A DNA stretch of 64,000 nt from Sandaracinaceae bacterium (GCA_020633195.1 JACKEC010000025.1:62001-126000); one strand, 5' to 3'. Shown: positions 16,703-26,335, numbered from the stretch's first letter. The notes: generated by a model from the sequence alone, not told the origin. Numbers and translations are program-made.

Positions 16703-18337
16703 ATGATGAATCGCTTGATGATCGCGTCGTGCCTGGGTGGCGCTCTGCTGCTGGCGGCGTGTGACGACAACCCCGGCACGGACGCCGGACCGATGGGCGT
16801 CGACGCCGGGGATCCGGGGATGGACTCGGGCGAGGCGATGATGGACGCCGGTCCGCCGGCGCTCGACTGCACGCTGCCCGCCGGGGACGATCTCTGGACG
16901 CCCCCCGACGGGCTCCCGGCGTTCACCGCCGCCGACCGCGGCCGGGTCCTGAAGTGCGGGACGACCGATCCGATCGACGCGGCGACGGTCGACGCGCGCG
17001 CGCGCGCTCCGTTCGCGCTGACCGCCGACGACCCGGGGACCTACGACGGCCCGACGCTCACCGAGGGGGCCACCCGCACCCTGGTCCTCTACCGCTCCGA
17101 GCGCCGTAACGGCGAGGGCGGGGTGTCGAGCGGCACGCTGTACCTTCCGTCCTCGGGCGCCACGGATCTCCCCCTCCTCGTCCACGTCTCGGGGACGACC
17201 GGCCTCGGCGACGACTGCGCCCCCTCGCGCGGCCGCTTCACGGATCTCGAGCGCACCCTGTACGTGCTCCTCGGCACCGGCCACGCGGTGTTCGTGCCCG
17301 ACCTCATCGGCCTCGGCACGCCCGGCACGCTCGCCTACCTCGAGTCGGCCGAGGCCGCGCACGCGACCCTCGACGGCGCCCGCGCCGCGCTGTCCGTAGC
17401 CCCCGACGGCGCGCTCAGCGGTGAGGTCCTGATCAGTGGCCACTCCGCCGGGGGCCACGCCGCCCTCGTCTCGCAGGCGCTGCAGCGTACCTACGCGCCC
17501 GAGCTGAACCTCATCGGGGTGTCGGCGATGGCGGGCGTCTGGTTCGACACCGCGGTGTTCGGCGAGCTGATGACGGTGCCCGCCTACGCGACCTCGGGCG
17601 ACGACGGCTGGAACGTGGTCTACGGCGCGATGTACTTCGTCGGCCACGCCGCCGCCTACGACGGCGAGGACCACGCCTACGACATGATCCGGACCGAGCA
17701 GCGCGACGCGATCCGGAACGTCTTCGAGAACTACTGCCTGATCCCCCCGATGGTCGGCGGCACGGACATGCGTCAGGCCCTGCAGATGGCCGCGGCGAAC
17801 GTCGGCGAGATCTTCGACCCGAGCTTCTCGGGCGGGTTCGCGTCCCGCGTGTTCTGCGACGCCGGGCTCATGGACCGCTGCCCGGCCCACGTGGCGACCT
17901 GGATCGAGCGCTTCGCCAACGATCGCCCGCCCCTCGATCCCGAGGGCGCGCCCGTGTGGTTCCACCAGGGGAGCCTCGACGTGCGCTCCACCGTGGAGTC
18001 GATGCGCTGCCCGATCGCGGAGGCCGACTACAACGGCGTCGACAGCAACGTTTGCTTCTACATGGGCGTCGAGCACACCCCCCTGGCCGGCGTCGTCGCG
18101 CCGTGGCTCGCCGACTGGGTCGACGCGCTCGGCGCGGGCAGCGCAGCGCCGGCGTGCCTCGACTCCACCCCGTGGCCCGCGGCGATGCCCTCGGCGTGCG
18201 GCCTCGGGGCTCCGATGGACGGCGGGATGGCCCCCGTCGACGCGGGCACCGACGCGGGGATGATGACGGTCGACGCCGGCTCGGACGCCGGCGCGCCCGA
18301 CGCCGGGGTCGACGCCGGGGTCGACGCCGGCCCCTAG
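16703..18337 (+). CDS. lipase-like alpha/beta hydrolase lipoprotein
   Basis: 544 residues. The lipobox is at Cys20 (LLAAC), followed by a Gly/Asp/Met linker. The catalytic domain (about 55-470) has the nucleophile elbow 'GHSAGGHA' with Ser near residue 248 and 'YVLLGTGHAVFVPDLIGLG' before it, as in secretory lipase (LIP) families. The last 60 residues are Asp-Ala-Gly repeats, an unusual place for them because these linkers normally sit only behind the lipobox. Likely an exported esterase or lipase. ATG 16703 or 16706 could be used; a GGGAGTTGGGA stretch precedes both. Confidence 0.82.
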   Translation: MMNRLMIASCLGGALLLAACDDNPGTDAGPMGVDAGDPGMDSGEAMMDAGPPALDCTLPAGDDLWTPPDGLPAFTAADRGRVLKCGTTDPIDAATVDARARAPFALTADDPGTYDGPTLTEGATRTLVLYRSERRNGEGGVSSGTLYLPSSGATDLPLLVHVSGTTGLGDDCAPSRGRFTDLERTLYVLLGTGHAVFVPDLIGLGTPGTLAYLESAEAAHATLDGARAALSVAPDGALSGEVLISGHSAGGHAALVSQALQRTYAPELNLIGVSAMAGVWFDTAVFGELMTVPAYATSGDDGWNVVYGAMYFVGHAAAYDGEDHAYDMIRTEQRDAIRNVFENYCLIPPMVGGTDMRQALQMAAANVGEIFDPSFSGGFASRVFCDAGLMDRCPAHVATWIERFANDRPPLDPEGAPVWFHQGSLDVRSTVESMRCPIAEADYNGVDSNVCFYMGVEHTPLAGVVAPWLADWVDALGAGSAAPACLDSTPWPAAMPSACGLGAPMDGGMAPVDAGTDAGMMTVDAGSDAGAPDAGVDAGVDAGP

Positions 18338-18359
18338 CCTCGCCGCCACGCGATCCGAG

Positions 18360-18386
18360 AGGGCGTCCGCCGACCGCGGGCGCCCT
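18360..18386. terminator. probable bidirectional terminator
   Basis: An 11-bp stem (AGGGCGTCCGC / GCGGGCGCCCT, one G-U pair) around CGACC, between two convergent genes, followed by a T-containing stretch on the plus strand. Confidence 0.55.
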
Positions 18387-18397
18387 CGTCGCGTTCT

Positions 18398-21346
18398 TCA
18401 CTCCAACACGAGCACGACCGCGCAGCCGCGGCGACCATCGACGACGGCGTAGAGCGGCTCGTCGAAGCGCACGTGGCGAACCAGCTCGGTCTCTCGAACG
18501 GCGTCGCGCGCGTCGAGGATCGCGCGGTCGTAGATGTCGTTCGCGGTGCCCACGGAGAGGTACGCGATCCGCTCGGAGACGAGGTTCCTGAAGAAGTGGC
18601 TGCCTTGCGAGGGCTCGACGTGACGGCCGGCGAGCGGGGTCTCGATGATCAGCCGCACGCCGCGGATGTCGCGCCACCGGACGGGCACGCCGAGGTTGGC
18701 GTCCGACGTGCCCCATCGCCCCGGACCGATGAGCGCGAAGGGGGCGTCGAGCTCCGCGAGCACCGCCTTGACCTGCTCGGCCGCGCGTCGCGCGTCGCCC
18801 ATCTCGAGGTCGTCCCGTCGCACGTAGACGACGTCGCGGATCGCGTCGACCACGCCGTCGCCGAGCGCTCGGTCGCTGAGCACGAGCCGGCGGCCCTCGG
18901 GCAGCGTCTCCATGGCGTGACCCGACGCGCGGTGCGTCCAAGGGGGCAGCGGTCGCAGCTGCAAGACGTAGAGCCGCGGCGGGCGCGTGGTCCCGTCCGG
19001 CAAGACGCCGGGGGCGTCGACCGCGAGCTCCACCTCGACCTCGCCGCCGACCGCGTCGCGCAGCATCTCCAGCAGCATCCGGATCGCCTTCGCGAGCGGG
19101 AAGCTGCGGTAGCGAAGGACGTTGTTGAACGTGACGACGGGCATGCCGGGCGCGCTCGGCGAGTCGCGGACCACGTCGTCGTTGGGGTCGTACCGGCTTG
19201 CGACGTGGGGCAGGACGCCGTCCGCGGCCGCCGCCTCGAGGGGGAGCTCGATCAGCGCGCCGCTGGGGTTCGAGACCAGGTCGACGTCGTGGTGGGCGAG
19301 GTCGACCGCGAAGAACTTGCTTTGCGCGCTACGAGCCATCTCGCGCTCGGAGCCGTACTCGGGCCGGATCGTGGGGGCGCCGGGAGAGAACTGCACCGCC
19401 GCGCCGCCGCCCACGACCTGCTGGCCGAGCCCGAGCGCGACGTGCGCGATGCCCTCCTCCGCGCGTTGCCCGCCGAGCGGGTAGTGGTTCCAGCTCTGCG
19501 CGACGCCGGAGAGGACCGGGTAGAACCGCGACCCGTAGCGGACGCCGACGACCTGCTGGACCACCACCGCCATGCGCTGCTCTTCGAACGCGTGCGGCGT
19601 CCCCGCGAGGTAGGTGCGCGCGGCCTGGCTGAACACGGAGGCGTAGACGGCGCGCACCGCGTCCTGCAGCTGCTGGAAGCGCACCTCTGGGTCGGGGTGG
19701 TCGTTCGCGATGACGTACGTCGCGTACACGCCCGCGAAGGCGCGGAAGCGCGAGTCCTCGAGCACGCTCGAGCTGCGCACGGCGAGCGGACCGCGCAGCG
19801 CGCTCACGGCGAAGCGGAGCTCGGAGCGCGCCTCCGGCGAGAGCGGCCGGGTCAGCGCGCGGGCGACGTGGACGGAGTCGGCGTCGTCGCGCGTCGCCTC
19901 GTAGTCGGTCCAGGGCGCGAAGCGCTCGAACTCGTCGGAGCCGAGCACGACCGTCTTGGGGATCCGGATCTGGAGATCGTCGAAGCGCTGCAAGAGGTCG
20001 TGGCGCGCGATCAGCGCGTTGACGAACGCGAGCCCGCGCCCCTTGCCGCCGATCGAGCCGGTGCCGATCCGCACGAAGCGGTTCTCGGCGGGCGGCGCGT
20101 CCATGTCGCTGATCGTCCCGGCCTGCTCCATCTCGCGCGCGCGGCGCACGACCGAGACGAGGTAGCTGCGCAGGGCCTCCACGTCCTTGAACTCGTCGGG
20201 TGAGCGCGGGCGGATCTGCGCGGCGAGGTCGAACATCCCGCGCGCCTTCAGCCACGTGGAGAAGTGGTGGTGGTGCGCGTGGTAGTCGATGGACTCGGCG
20301 GCGACGCGCTCGAGGGCCTGCTCCATCTCGTACACGTTCTGGGCGCGGTCGACCTCCACTCCGTCCGGGGTGCGGAACACGAAGTCGCCGAAGCCCAGCG
20401 CGAGCGACAGGAAGTCGCGCAGCTCTTGCTGCAGCGTCGAGCTGCGCTTGGCGGCGTAGCCCACCCCGAGCACGGCCGCCTCGGCCGCGCCGCCCAGCTC
20501 CGAGGACACGAGCAGGACGGGGAGCTCCGGGATGAGCTCGCGCAGCGCGCGCGCCAACGCGACGCCGGCGCGATCGTCCTCGCGTCCCTCGCGGCCGTAG
20601 CGCATGTCGGTGATCAGCGCGAGGAGGTGCGCGCGGTGGCTCTTGCCGATCTCGAAGGCCTCCTCGAAGCTCGTAGCCAGCAAGATGCGTGGACGCGCGC
20701 GCATGCGGAGCACGCGGTGCAGAGGGTTCGCGCCCTCGGCGATCATCGCCTGAGACTGCTGCATGAGCTCCGGATAGAGCCGGCTCAGCAGGCCCGAGTA
20801 CGCGCGGACGGAGTCCTCGACGACGAGGATCACCTGCACCCCGGCGGCGCGCGTGTCGGGCTCGACGTTGCGCGCGTCCTCCACGAGCTTGATCGCCGCG
20901 ATCAGCGTTCGCGCGTCGCCGCTCCACAGGAAGACGCGCTCGATCGTGCTCGGGACCTCGCCGCCGGGGAGCTGCTCGAGGTCACCCTCGTCGAAGACGA
21001 GCGCCACGACCGGCACGTCCGGGTGCCGCTTCGCGACCTCGCGCGAGAGCGTCGTCGCGTCTCCGTCCTCGACGCGGAGCACGGTCATCACCAGATCGAA
21101 GCGCCGCTCCCGCAGGAGGCGCAGCGCCTCGGCCATCGTGGACACGTGCGTGATGCGCGGCGCGGCGCTCAGGTTGAGCTCCGAGTAGCGCATGAAGAGC
21201 CGCTCGGTGAGCGGCCCGTCCTCCTCGAGCACGAACGCGTCGTACTCGCTCGAGATCAGCAGGATCTCCCTCACCCGAAACGGCATCAGCGCGCCGAAGC
21301 GCCGGTGCCAGGGGAGCCGCTCGGGCGGGAAGGAGACCCGGCTCAC
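18398..21346 (-). CDS. receiver-domain / PPDK-N (PEP synthase-like ATP-binding) protein
   Basis: 982 residues from GTG 21346, whose GTGA overlaps the stop of gdhA; ATG 21286 is the alternative. Residues 20-145 look like a receiver domain with no acceptor Asp. A second receiver follows with 'ILVVEDS', acceptor Asp in 'ITDMRYG' and 'AAKRSS'. From about 427 is a pyruvate-phosphate-dikinase N-terminal (ATP-grasp) domain: 'GTGSIGGKGRG', 'LAVRSSSVLEDS' (about 519), 'GLGQQVVGGG'. The phosphohistidine swivel and PEP-binding domains are absent. Instead the C-terminus has 'GPGRWGTSD' (about 873) and 'QGSHFFRNL'. It may bind ATP or phosphorylate a partner. Coupling to gdhA suggests a link to nitrogen/carbon balance (inference). 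Confidence 0.82.
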   Translation of the reverse strand: MSRVSFPPERLPWHRRFGALMPFRVREILLISSEYDAFVLEEDGPLTERLFMRYSELNLSAAPRITHVSTMAEALRLLRERRFDLVMTVLRVEDGDATTLSREVAKRHPDVPVVALVFDEGDLEQLPGGEVPSTIERVFLWSGDARTLIAAIKLVEDARNVEPDTRAAGVQVILVVEDSVRAYSGLLSRLYPELMQQSQAMIAEGANPLHRVLRMRARPRILLATSFEEAFEIGKSHRAHLLALITDMRYGREGREDDRAGVALARALRELIPELPVLLVSSELGGAAEAAVLGVGYAAKRSSTLQQELRDFLSLALGFGDFVFRTPDGVEVDRAQNVYEMEQALERVAAESIDYHAHHHHFSTWLKARGMFDLAAQIRPRSPDEFKDVEALRSYLVSVVRRAREMEQAGTISDMDAPPAENRFVRIGTGSIGGKGRGLAFVNALIARHDLLQRFDDLQIRIPKTVVLGSDEFERFAPWTDYEATRDDADSVHVARALTRPLSPEARSELRFAVSALRGPLAVRSSSVLEDSRFRAFAGVYATYVIANDHPDPEVRFQQLQDAVRAVYASVFSQAARTYLAGTPHAFEEQRMAVVVQQVVGVRYGSRFYPVLSGVAQSWNHYPLGGQRAEEGIAHVALGLGQQVVGGGAAVQFSPGAPTIRPEYGSEREMARSAQSKFFAVDLAHHDVDLVSNPSGALIELPLEAAAADGVLPHVASRYDPNDDVVRDSPSAPGMPVVTFNNVLRYRSFPLAKAIRMLLEMLRDAVGGEVEVELAVDAPGVLPDGTTRPPRLYVLQLRPLPPWTHRASGHAMETLPEGRRLVLSDRALGDGVVDAIRDVVYVRRDDLEMGDARRAAEQVKAVLAELDAPFALIGPGRWGTSDANLGVPVRWRDIRGVRLIIETPLAGRHVEPSQGSHFFRNLVSERIAYLSVGTANDIYDRAILDARDAVRETELVRHVRFDEPLYAVVDGRRGCAVVLVLE

Positions 21347-22680
21347 ACCACGCCTTGGTCCAACATCGAGTCGGCGACCTTGAGGAAGCCGGCGATGTTC
21401 GCGCCCTTCACGTAGTCGACGTGCTCGCCGCTCTTGCCGTGCTCCACGCACGCCTCGTGGATGGACCGCATGATGCCCTTGAGGCGCGCGTCGACCTCCT
21501 CGCGCGGCCACGAGAGGTGCGTGGCGTTCTGCGCCATCTCGAGGCCCGAGGTCGCGACGCCGCCCGCGTTCGCCGCCTTGCCGGGGCCGTACAGGACCTT
21601 CGCGGACTGGAAGACCTCGATGCCCTCCGGCAGGGTCGGCATGTTCGCCCCCTCGGAGACGCACTCGACGCCGTTGGCGACGAGCTTCTTCGCGTCCTCG
21701 CCGTCGAGCTCGTTCTCGATCGCGCACGGCAGCGCGATCTGACAGGCCACGCCCCAGGGCCGCTCACCCTCGTGGTAGGTGACGCCCGGGAACTCGTCCG
21801 CGTACTCCTTGATGCGGCCGCGGCGCTCGTTCTTGAGCTTCATGATCCACTGGAGCTTCTCGGGGCCGATGCCCTCCGGGTCGTGGACCACGCCGGTGGA
21901 GTCGCTCAGGGTGAGGACCTTCCCGCCGAGCTCGTTGATCTTCTCCGCCGCGAACTGCGCGACGTTGCCCGAGCCGGAGATGCAAACGGACTTGCCCGCG
22001 ACGTCCGCGCCTCGGCGCGCGAGCATCTCCTGCGCGAAGTAGACGCAGCCGTAGCCGGTCGCCTCCGGCCGCAGGCGCGAGCCGCCCCAGTTGAGGCCCT
22101 TGCCGGTGAGCACCCCGGTGAACTCGTTCTTGAGCTTCTTGTACATCCCGAAGAGGAAGCCGAGCTCGCGGCCGCCGACGCCGACGTCGCCCGCGGGCAC
22201 GTCCGTGTGCGGCCCGATGTGGCGGAAGAGCTCCGCCATGAACGACTGACAGAAGCGCATCACCTCGTGGTCGCTCTTGCCCTTCGGGTCGAAGTCCGAG
22301 CCGCCCTTGCCGCCGCCCATCGGCAGGGTGGTCAGCGCGTTCTTGAAGGTCTGCTCGAAGGCGAGGAACTTCAGGATCCCGAGGTCCACCGAGGGGTGGA
22401 AGCGGAGCCCGCCTTTGTAGGGGCCGATCGAGCTCGACATCTCGATGCGGAAGCCGCGGTTCACGTGCACCTCGCCCCGATCGTCGATCCACGGCACCCG
22501 GAACATGATCACGCGCTCGGGCTCGGTGATCCGCTCGAGGATCTTGTTGTGCTTGTACGCCGGCGTGGCTTGGACGACGGGCCACACCGACTCGACGACC
22601 TCGTGGACCGCCTGGTGGAAGGCGGGCTGCGCGGGGTTCTTGGCCTGGATTCCCTCCAAGAGGGCCTGCATGGTGGACAT
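21343..22680 (-). CDS. gdhA: glutamate dehydrogenase (NADP-type)
   Basis: 445 residues, the usual length of hexameric bacterial GDH. It catalyses reversible reductive amination of 2-oxoglutarate to glutamate. Visible motifs are 'GPYKGGLRFHPSVD', the catalytic Lys in 'PMGGGKGGSD' (about residue 126), 'PAGDVGVGGRE', and the nucleotide-binding 'ISGSGNVAQFA'. The C-terminal 'GGVATSGLEMAQN' is typical of the NADP-dependent branch. The stop overlaps the GTG of the PPDK-N gene by four bases. Divergent from the lipoprotein gene at 22781, with 100 bp between. Confidence 0.96.
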   Translation of the reverse strand: MSTMQALLEGIQAKNPAQPAFHQAVHEVVESVWPVVQATPAYKHNKILERITEPERVIMFRVPWIDDRGEVHVNRGFRIEMSSSIGPYKGGLRFHPSVDLGILKFLAFEQTFKNALTTLPMGGGKGGSDFDPKGKSDHEVMRFCQSFMAELFRHIGPHTDVPAGDVGVGGRELGFLFGMYKKLKNEFTGVLTGKGLNWGGSRLRPEATGYGCVYFAQEMLARRGADVAGKSVCISGSGNVAQFAAEKINELGGKVLTLSDSTGVVHDPEGIGPEKLQWIMKLKNERRGRIKEYADEFPGVTYHEGERPWGVACQIALPCAIENELDGEDAKKLVANGVECVSEGANMPTLPEGIEVFQSAKVLYGPGKAANAGGVATSGLEMAQNATHLSWPREEVDARLKGIMRSIHEACVEHGKSGEHVDYVKGANIAGFLKVADSMLDQGVV

Positions 22681-22780
22681 GCAGCGAGCGTACGCCCGGA
22701 GCGCACCCCGACCCGTGCGCACACGCATGCGGACGGCGCTCGGATCGCGATTTCTGCGGGCCGGCCGTAGACTCGTCTCG

Positions 22781-23980
22781 ATGCTGCGTCGCGTCATTCC
22801 GTGGGTCGTGCTCCTCGTCGGCTGCGACGGCTCGACGGCGGTCGACGCGGGCGTCGAGCGCGACGCCGCCCCCCTCACGGACGCGGGCGTCGACGGCGGC
22901 GGCGAGCCGGTCCGCCCCACGCTCGGCGTCTACTCGGAGTTCCTCGCTCCGGACGCGGTCGAGGCCACACTGCCCGCGCTCGCGGCGCGCAGCGCGACGC
23001 TGCAGGTCGCCGTCCCGAGCACCGCGATCGGAGACGCGTCGCTGCTCGGGCTGCTGCGCGCGGCCGAAGCGGCGAGCGTCGACGTGCGCCTCTGGCTGCT
23101 GCTGCCGCAGGCCGACGGCTACTGGCCGAACGAGGCGAACCTCGACGTGTTCTTCGGTGAGGTGACGCGCCTGCTCGATTGGATCGAGGGCGAGGGCGCC
23201 GTCGCGGCGGGCGTGGTCTACGACCTCGAGCCGGCGTTCGAGTACTCCGAGGCCCTGCGCGTGGGCTTCGCCGAGGGCAGCCTCGAGGGGCTGCAGTCGC
23301 TCATGCGCAGCCACCTCGATCCCGTCGCGTTCGCGGCGTCGCGCGACCAGCTCGCCGCGCACGTCCGCGAGGTGCAGGCGCGTGGCTACCGCGCCGAGGC
23401 CGTCACCTACCCACAGGTCGTCGACGACATGGCCGACGGCGACGCCGACCTGCAGGACGCGCTCGACATCCCCGTCGACGGCGTCCCCTTCGACGACGTC
23501 GCGTTCATGGTCTACCAGACCGTCTTCGCCGAGGCGCGCGGCGCGTGGGTGGGCCCCGGGCTGATCCGATCGTACGGCGTCGACGCGCGCGCCCACTTCG
23601 GTGACCGCGCGACCCTCGCGCTCGGGCTCGTCGGCACCGCCAGCGTCGTCGAGCTGGACGCGCCGCCGTACGACGCGCCGGCGCAGCTCGCGGGCGACGT
23701 CGCCGCCGCGCTCGGCGCGGGCATCACGCGGGTCGAGGTGTACTCGCTCGACGGGATGGTCGAGCTCGACGCGGTCGAGGCGTGGCTCGGCGCCACCGAG
23801 GCGGTGCCCGGCACGCCCTCGATCGAGCCCGAGGCGCGCGTCGTCCGCGGCGCCGCCCTGATCCCCGCCCGGAGAATCAGCTCTCGATGCGGAGCGCGCG
23901 GGCTCGCGCGACCATGCCGCGCAGCATCTCGATCTCGCGCAGCGCGTGCCGCACGTCGACCTCGCGCGCCTCGTGCGTGA
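22781..23980 (+). CDS. lipoprotein of unknown function
   Basis: 399 residues from ATG 22781. The lipobox is at Cys15 (LLVGC), followed by an Asp/Ala/Gly linker. A 300-residue domain starts 'RPTLGVYSEFLAP' and contains 'GVVYDLEPAFEY' and 'ITRVEVYSLDGM', which suggest a TIM-barrel-like hydrolase fold, but I do not recognise the family. The last 35 residues are low-complexity Arg/Ala and overlap the 3' end of hom on the opposite strand by 104 bp. The natural end may be near 23870, with the tail added by a lost stop codon. Confidence 0.7.
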   Translation: MLRRVIPWVVLLVGCDGSTAVDAGVERDAAPLTDAGVDGGGEPVRPTLGVYSEFLAPDAVEATLPALAARSATLQVAVPSTAIGDASLLGLLRAAEAASVDVRLWLLLPQADGYWPNEANLDVFFGEVTRLLDWIEGEGAVAAGVVYDLEPAFEYSEALRVGFAEGSLEGLQSLMRSHLDPVAFAASRDQLAAHVREVQARGYRAEAVTYPQVVDDMADGDADLQDALDIPVDGVPFDDVAFMVYQTVFAEARGAWVGPGLIRSYGVDARAHFGDRATLALGLVGTASVVELDAPPYDAPAQLAGDVAAALGAGITRVEVYSLDGMVELDAVEAWLGATEAVPGTPSIEPEARVVRGAALIPARRISSRCGARGLARPCRAASRSRAARAARRPRAPRA

Positions 23981-25199
23981 GCATCACGACGTGGACCGGC
24001 TCGTCGGAGTCCGGGCCGCGCCCCTGCTGGAGCATCTGCTCGATCGACACGTCGAAGGCGCCGAGCACGCCCGCGATCCGCGCGAGGACGCCGGGGCGGT
24101 CGAGCACGCTGAAGCGGAGGTACCAGCGGCAGACGTGGCGGCCCGGCGCCGCGACGGCGCGCTTGGACAGGTGCTCACCGCGCCACGCGCGCTGGGGGAC
24201 GCGGCCGCTCGCGCCGACGACCAGGTTGCGGCCTACGTCGACGATGTCGCTGACCACGCTCATCGCGGTCGGCAGCGCGCCGGCCCCGTAACCCGACAGC
24301 AGGCACGGGCCGAGCATCTTGCCCTCGAGCACGACGACGTTGAGCGCGCCGGAGATGCTCGCGAGGACGCTGCTGTCGGGGACGAGCGCGGGGTGGACCC
24401 GGAGGTCGAGCGACCCGTCGGGCAGCTCGGCGCCGACGGCGAGCGGCTTGATCACGTAGCCAAACCGCGCCGCCATCTGGATGTCGAGGGCGGCCACGTC
24501 GGAGATCCCCTCGGTCGGGATGTCCTCGGGCCGGAGCTGCGCGCCGAACGCGAGCATCGCGAGGATCGCGAGCTTGTGGGTCGCGTCGCCGCCGCCCACG
24601 TCGAGGGTGGGATCGGCCTCTGCGTAGCCCGCCGCCTGCGCCCCGCTGAGCGCCTCGGCGAAGTCGAGCCCGCGCTCCTTCATCTCCGAGAGGATGTAGT
24701 TGCTCGTCCCGTTCACGATCCCGCGCAGCGCGACCACCGTGTCGGACGCCAGCGCCTCGCGCAGGACGCGGATCACGGGGATCCCCCCGGCCACCGCGGC
24801 CTCGAAGTAGAGGTCGACCCCGCGCTCCTCGCTGAGCTCGATCAGCGCGTGCCCGTGCTCCGCGAGGAGGGCCTTGTTCGCGGTCACGACGGACTTGCCG
24901 GCCTCGATCGCGCGCCGGACGTAGTCACCCGCCGGCTCGAGCCCGCCCATGACCTCGACCACCACGTCGATCTCGGGATCCGCGAGCACGTCGTCCGGAT
25001 CGAACGACAGCAGCCCCTCGCAGCGCGGGCTCCGCGGCTTGCCGGAGTCCCGCGCGACGACCCTCCGGACCTCGATCGCGGTGCCCATCCGCCGCTCGAT
25101 CGAGCCGGCGTGATCGGACAGGACCTGGAGGATCCCCTCCCCCACGACGCCGGCGCCGAGGAGGCCGATTCGAATCGGGCGAGTCACGCGCGCGTTCAT
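23877..25199 (-). CDS. hom: homoserine dehydrogenase
   Basis: 440 residues, as expected for the monofunctional enzyme. It reduces aspartate semialdehyde to homoserine in threonine/methionine synthesis. Motifs are 'GLLGAGVVGEG' (NAD(P) binding, residues 12-22), 'SVVTANKALL', 'GGIPVIRVL', 'GIVNGTSNYIL' and 'AEADPTLDVGGGDATHK'. A C-terminal ACT domain (about 350-430, 'FSVLDRPGVLARIAGVLG') implies feedback control, usually by threonine. ATG 25199 is the only good start. The 3' end overlaps the convergent lipoprotein gene. Confidence 0.96.
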   Translation of the reverse strand: MNARVTRPIRIGLLGAGVVGEGILQVLSDHAGSIERRMGTAIEVRRVVARDSGKPRSPRCEGLLSFDPDDVLADPEIDVVVEVMGGLEPAGDYVRRAIEAGKSVVTANKALLAEHGHALIELSEERGVDLYFEAAVAGGIPVIRVLREALASDTVVALRGIVNGTSNYILSEMKERGLDFAEALSGAQAAGYAEADPTLDVGGGDATHKLAILAMLAFGAQLRPEDIPTEGISDVAALDIQMAARFGYVIKPLAVGAELPDGSLDLRVHPALVPDSSVLASISGALNVVVLEGKMLGPCLLSGYGAGALPTAMSVVSDIVDVGRNLVVGASGRVPQRAWRGEHLSKRAVAAPGRHVCRWYLRFSVLDRPGVLARIAGVLGAFDVSIEQMLQQGRGPDSDEPVHVVMLTHEAREVDVRHALREIEMLRGMVARARALRIES

Positions 25200-25230
25200 A
25201 GCGTGAACCCCGTCGTGGTAACACCCCCCG

Positions 25231-25473
25231 GTGACCCCGCGGACGTGGCTGCTGATCTCCTGGATCGTGGTGGGCGCCACCGTCCTGGTCGCGCACGCCG
25301 CCATGGTCTGGCAGGTCATCCGCTCCAAAGACCCCCCGGGTCGGCAGCGGTGGTGGGCGCTCGTGCCCGCCGTCGCGCCGTACCTGGCGTTCAAGGACCG
25401 GCGCTGGATCACCCTGGGCATCTGGACGACCTCCGTGGTCGCGTACCTCGTGCTCCGAGCGCTCGAAGGATGA
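25231..25473 (+). CDS. small membrane protein
   Basis: 80 residues starting at GTG 25231. Two or three hydrophobic segments: 'WLLISWIVVGATVLVAHAAM', 'WWALVPAVAPYLAF' and 'ITLGIWTTSVVAYLVL', with positive residues between. It is 13 bases before the TPR gene and probably the first gene of the prmA/rsmE operon. No family recognised. Confidence 0.65.
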   Translation: MTPRTWLLISWIVVGATVLVAHAAMVWQVIRSKDPPGRQRWWALVPAVAPYLAFKDRRWITLGIWTTSVVAYLVLRALEG

Positions 25474-25486
25474 TATCGTCGCCGCC

Positions 25487-26335
25487 ATGTCGCGGTGGCT
25501 CGTCGCGTTGGCCGTCTCGGTGGCGGTGCTCGTCCCGGCCTCGGTCGAGGCTCAGAACCCCCTGATCCGTCAAGGGCAGGAGCAGTACGACGAGCTGCGC
25601 TTCGAGGAGGCGCTCCAGACGCTGTCGGCGGCGCTCGTGCGCTCGGGCAACACGGCCCAGCAGTACGCCACGATCTATCGCTTGCTCGCGTTCACGTACC
25701 TCGCCCTGGGTCGCGAGGAGGAGGCGTCGGGCGCCTACCAGAGCATGCTCCCGCTCGATCCGGACCACACCCTCGGCGACGAGGTCGCGCCCCGGACGCG
25801 GCAGTTCTTCGACAACGTGCGGACGGAGTGGGACGCCGCCGGTCGACCCGGCACGGCCTCGCCCGAGACGCCCGGCGCGTCGGTCGAGATCCGTCACCGA
25901 TCGCCGCCCGAAGCCGAGCGCGAGACCGAGGTCCCGCTGACCGCGAACGTCGAGGATCCCGGCTCCCGCGTGTCGCAGCTCGTGCTCGCCTACCGCCAGG
26001 GCACCTCGGCGGTCTTCACGCGCCTCGACACCGTCCTCGAGGGCGACGGCGCCTACCACGCGACGATCCCCGCCAGCGACGTCGCGCCCCCGCTCGTCGA
26101 GTACTACTTCGAGGCGCTCGACGCCCAGGGCCTGCCGATCGCCGCGCGCGGTGACGTCGCGGCGCCGCTCCGCATCGCGGTCCCCGAGCCCGGCGGCAAC
26201 GTGCTCGAGGAGTGGTGGTTCTGGACCATCATCGGGGTCGTGGTCGCGGGCGGCATCGTCGCGGCGATCCTGATCGCCGACAGCGTCTCGAACTCGGGCC
26301 CCGCCACGGGCACGTTCGTCATCAGCGTCGAGTGA
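25487..26335 (+). CDS. secreted TPR-like protein with C-terminal membrane anchor
   Basis: 282 residues. The signal peptide ends at VEAQ (about residue 23). A helical TPR-like region (30-110) contains 'YDELRFEEALQTLSAAL' and 'IYRLLAFTYLALGREEEA'. A beta-rich domain follows (about 130-240). The C-terminal hydrophobic segment is 'WFWTIIGVVVAGGIVAAILI', after Trp-Trp. This layout is common in myxobacteria, and the gene at 44091 is a similar case. Its stop overlaps the GTG of prmA (GTGA). Confidence 0.78.
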   Translation: MSRWLVALAVSVAVLVPASVEAQNPLIRQGQEQYDELRFEEALQTLSAALVRSGNTAQQYATIYRLLAFTYLALGREEEASGAYQSMLPLDPDHTLGDEVAPRTRQFFDNVRTEWDAAGRPGTASPETPGASVEIRHRSPPEAERETEVPLTANVEDPGSRVSQLVLAYRQGTSAVFTRLDTVLEGDGAYHATIPASDVAPPLVEYYFEALDAQGLPIAARGDVAAPLRIAVPEPGGNVLEEWWFWTIIGVVVAGGIVAAILIADSVSNSGPATGTFVISVE

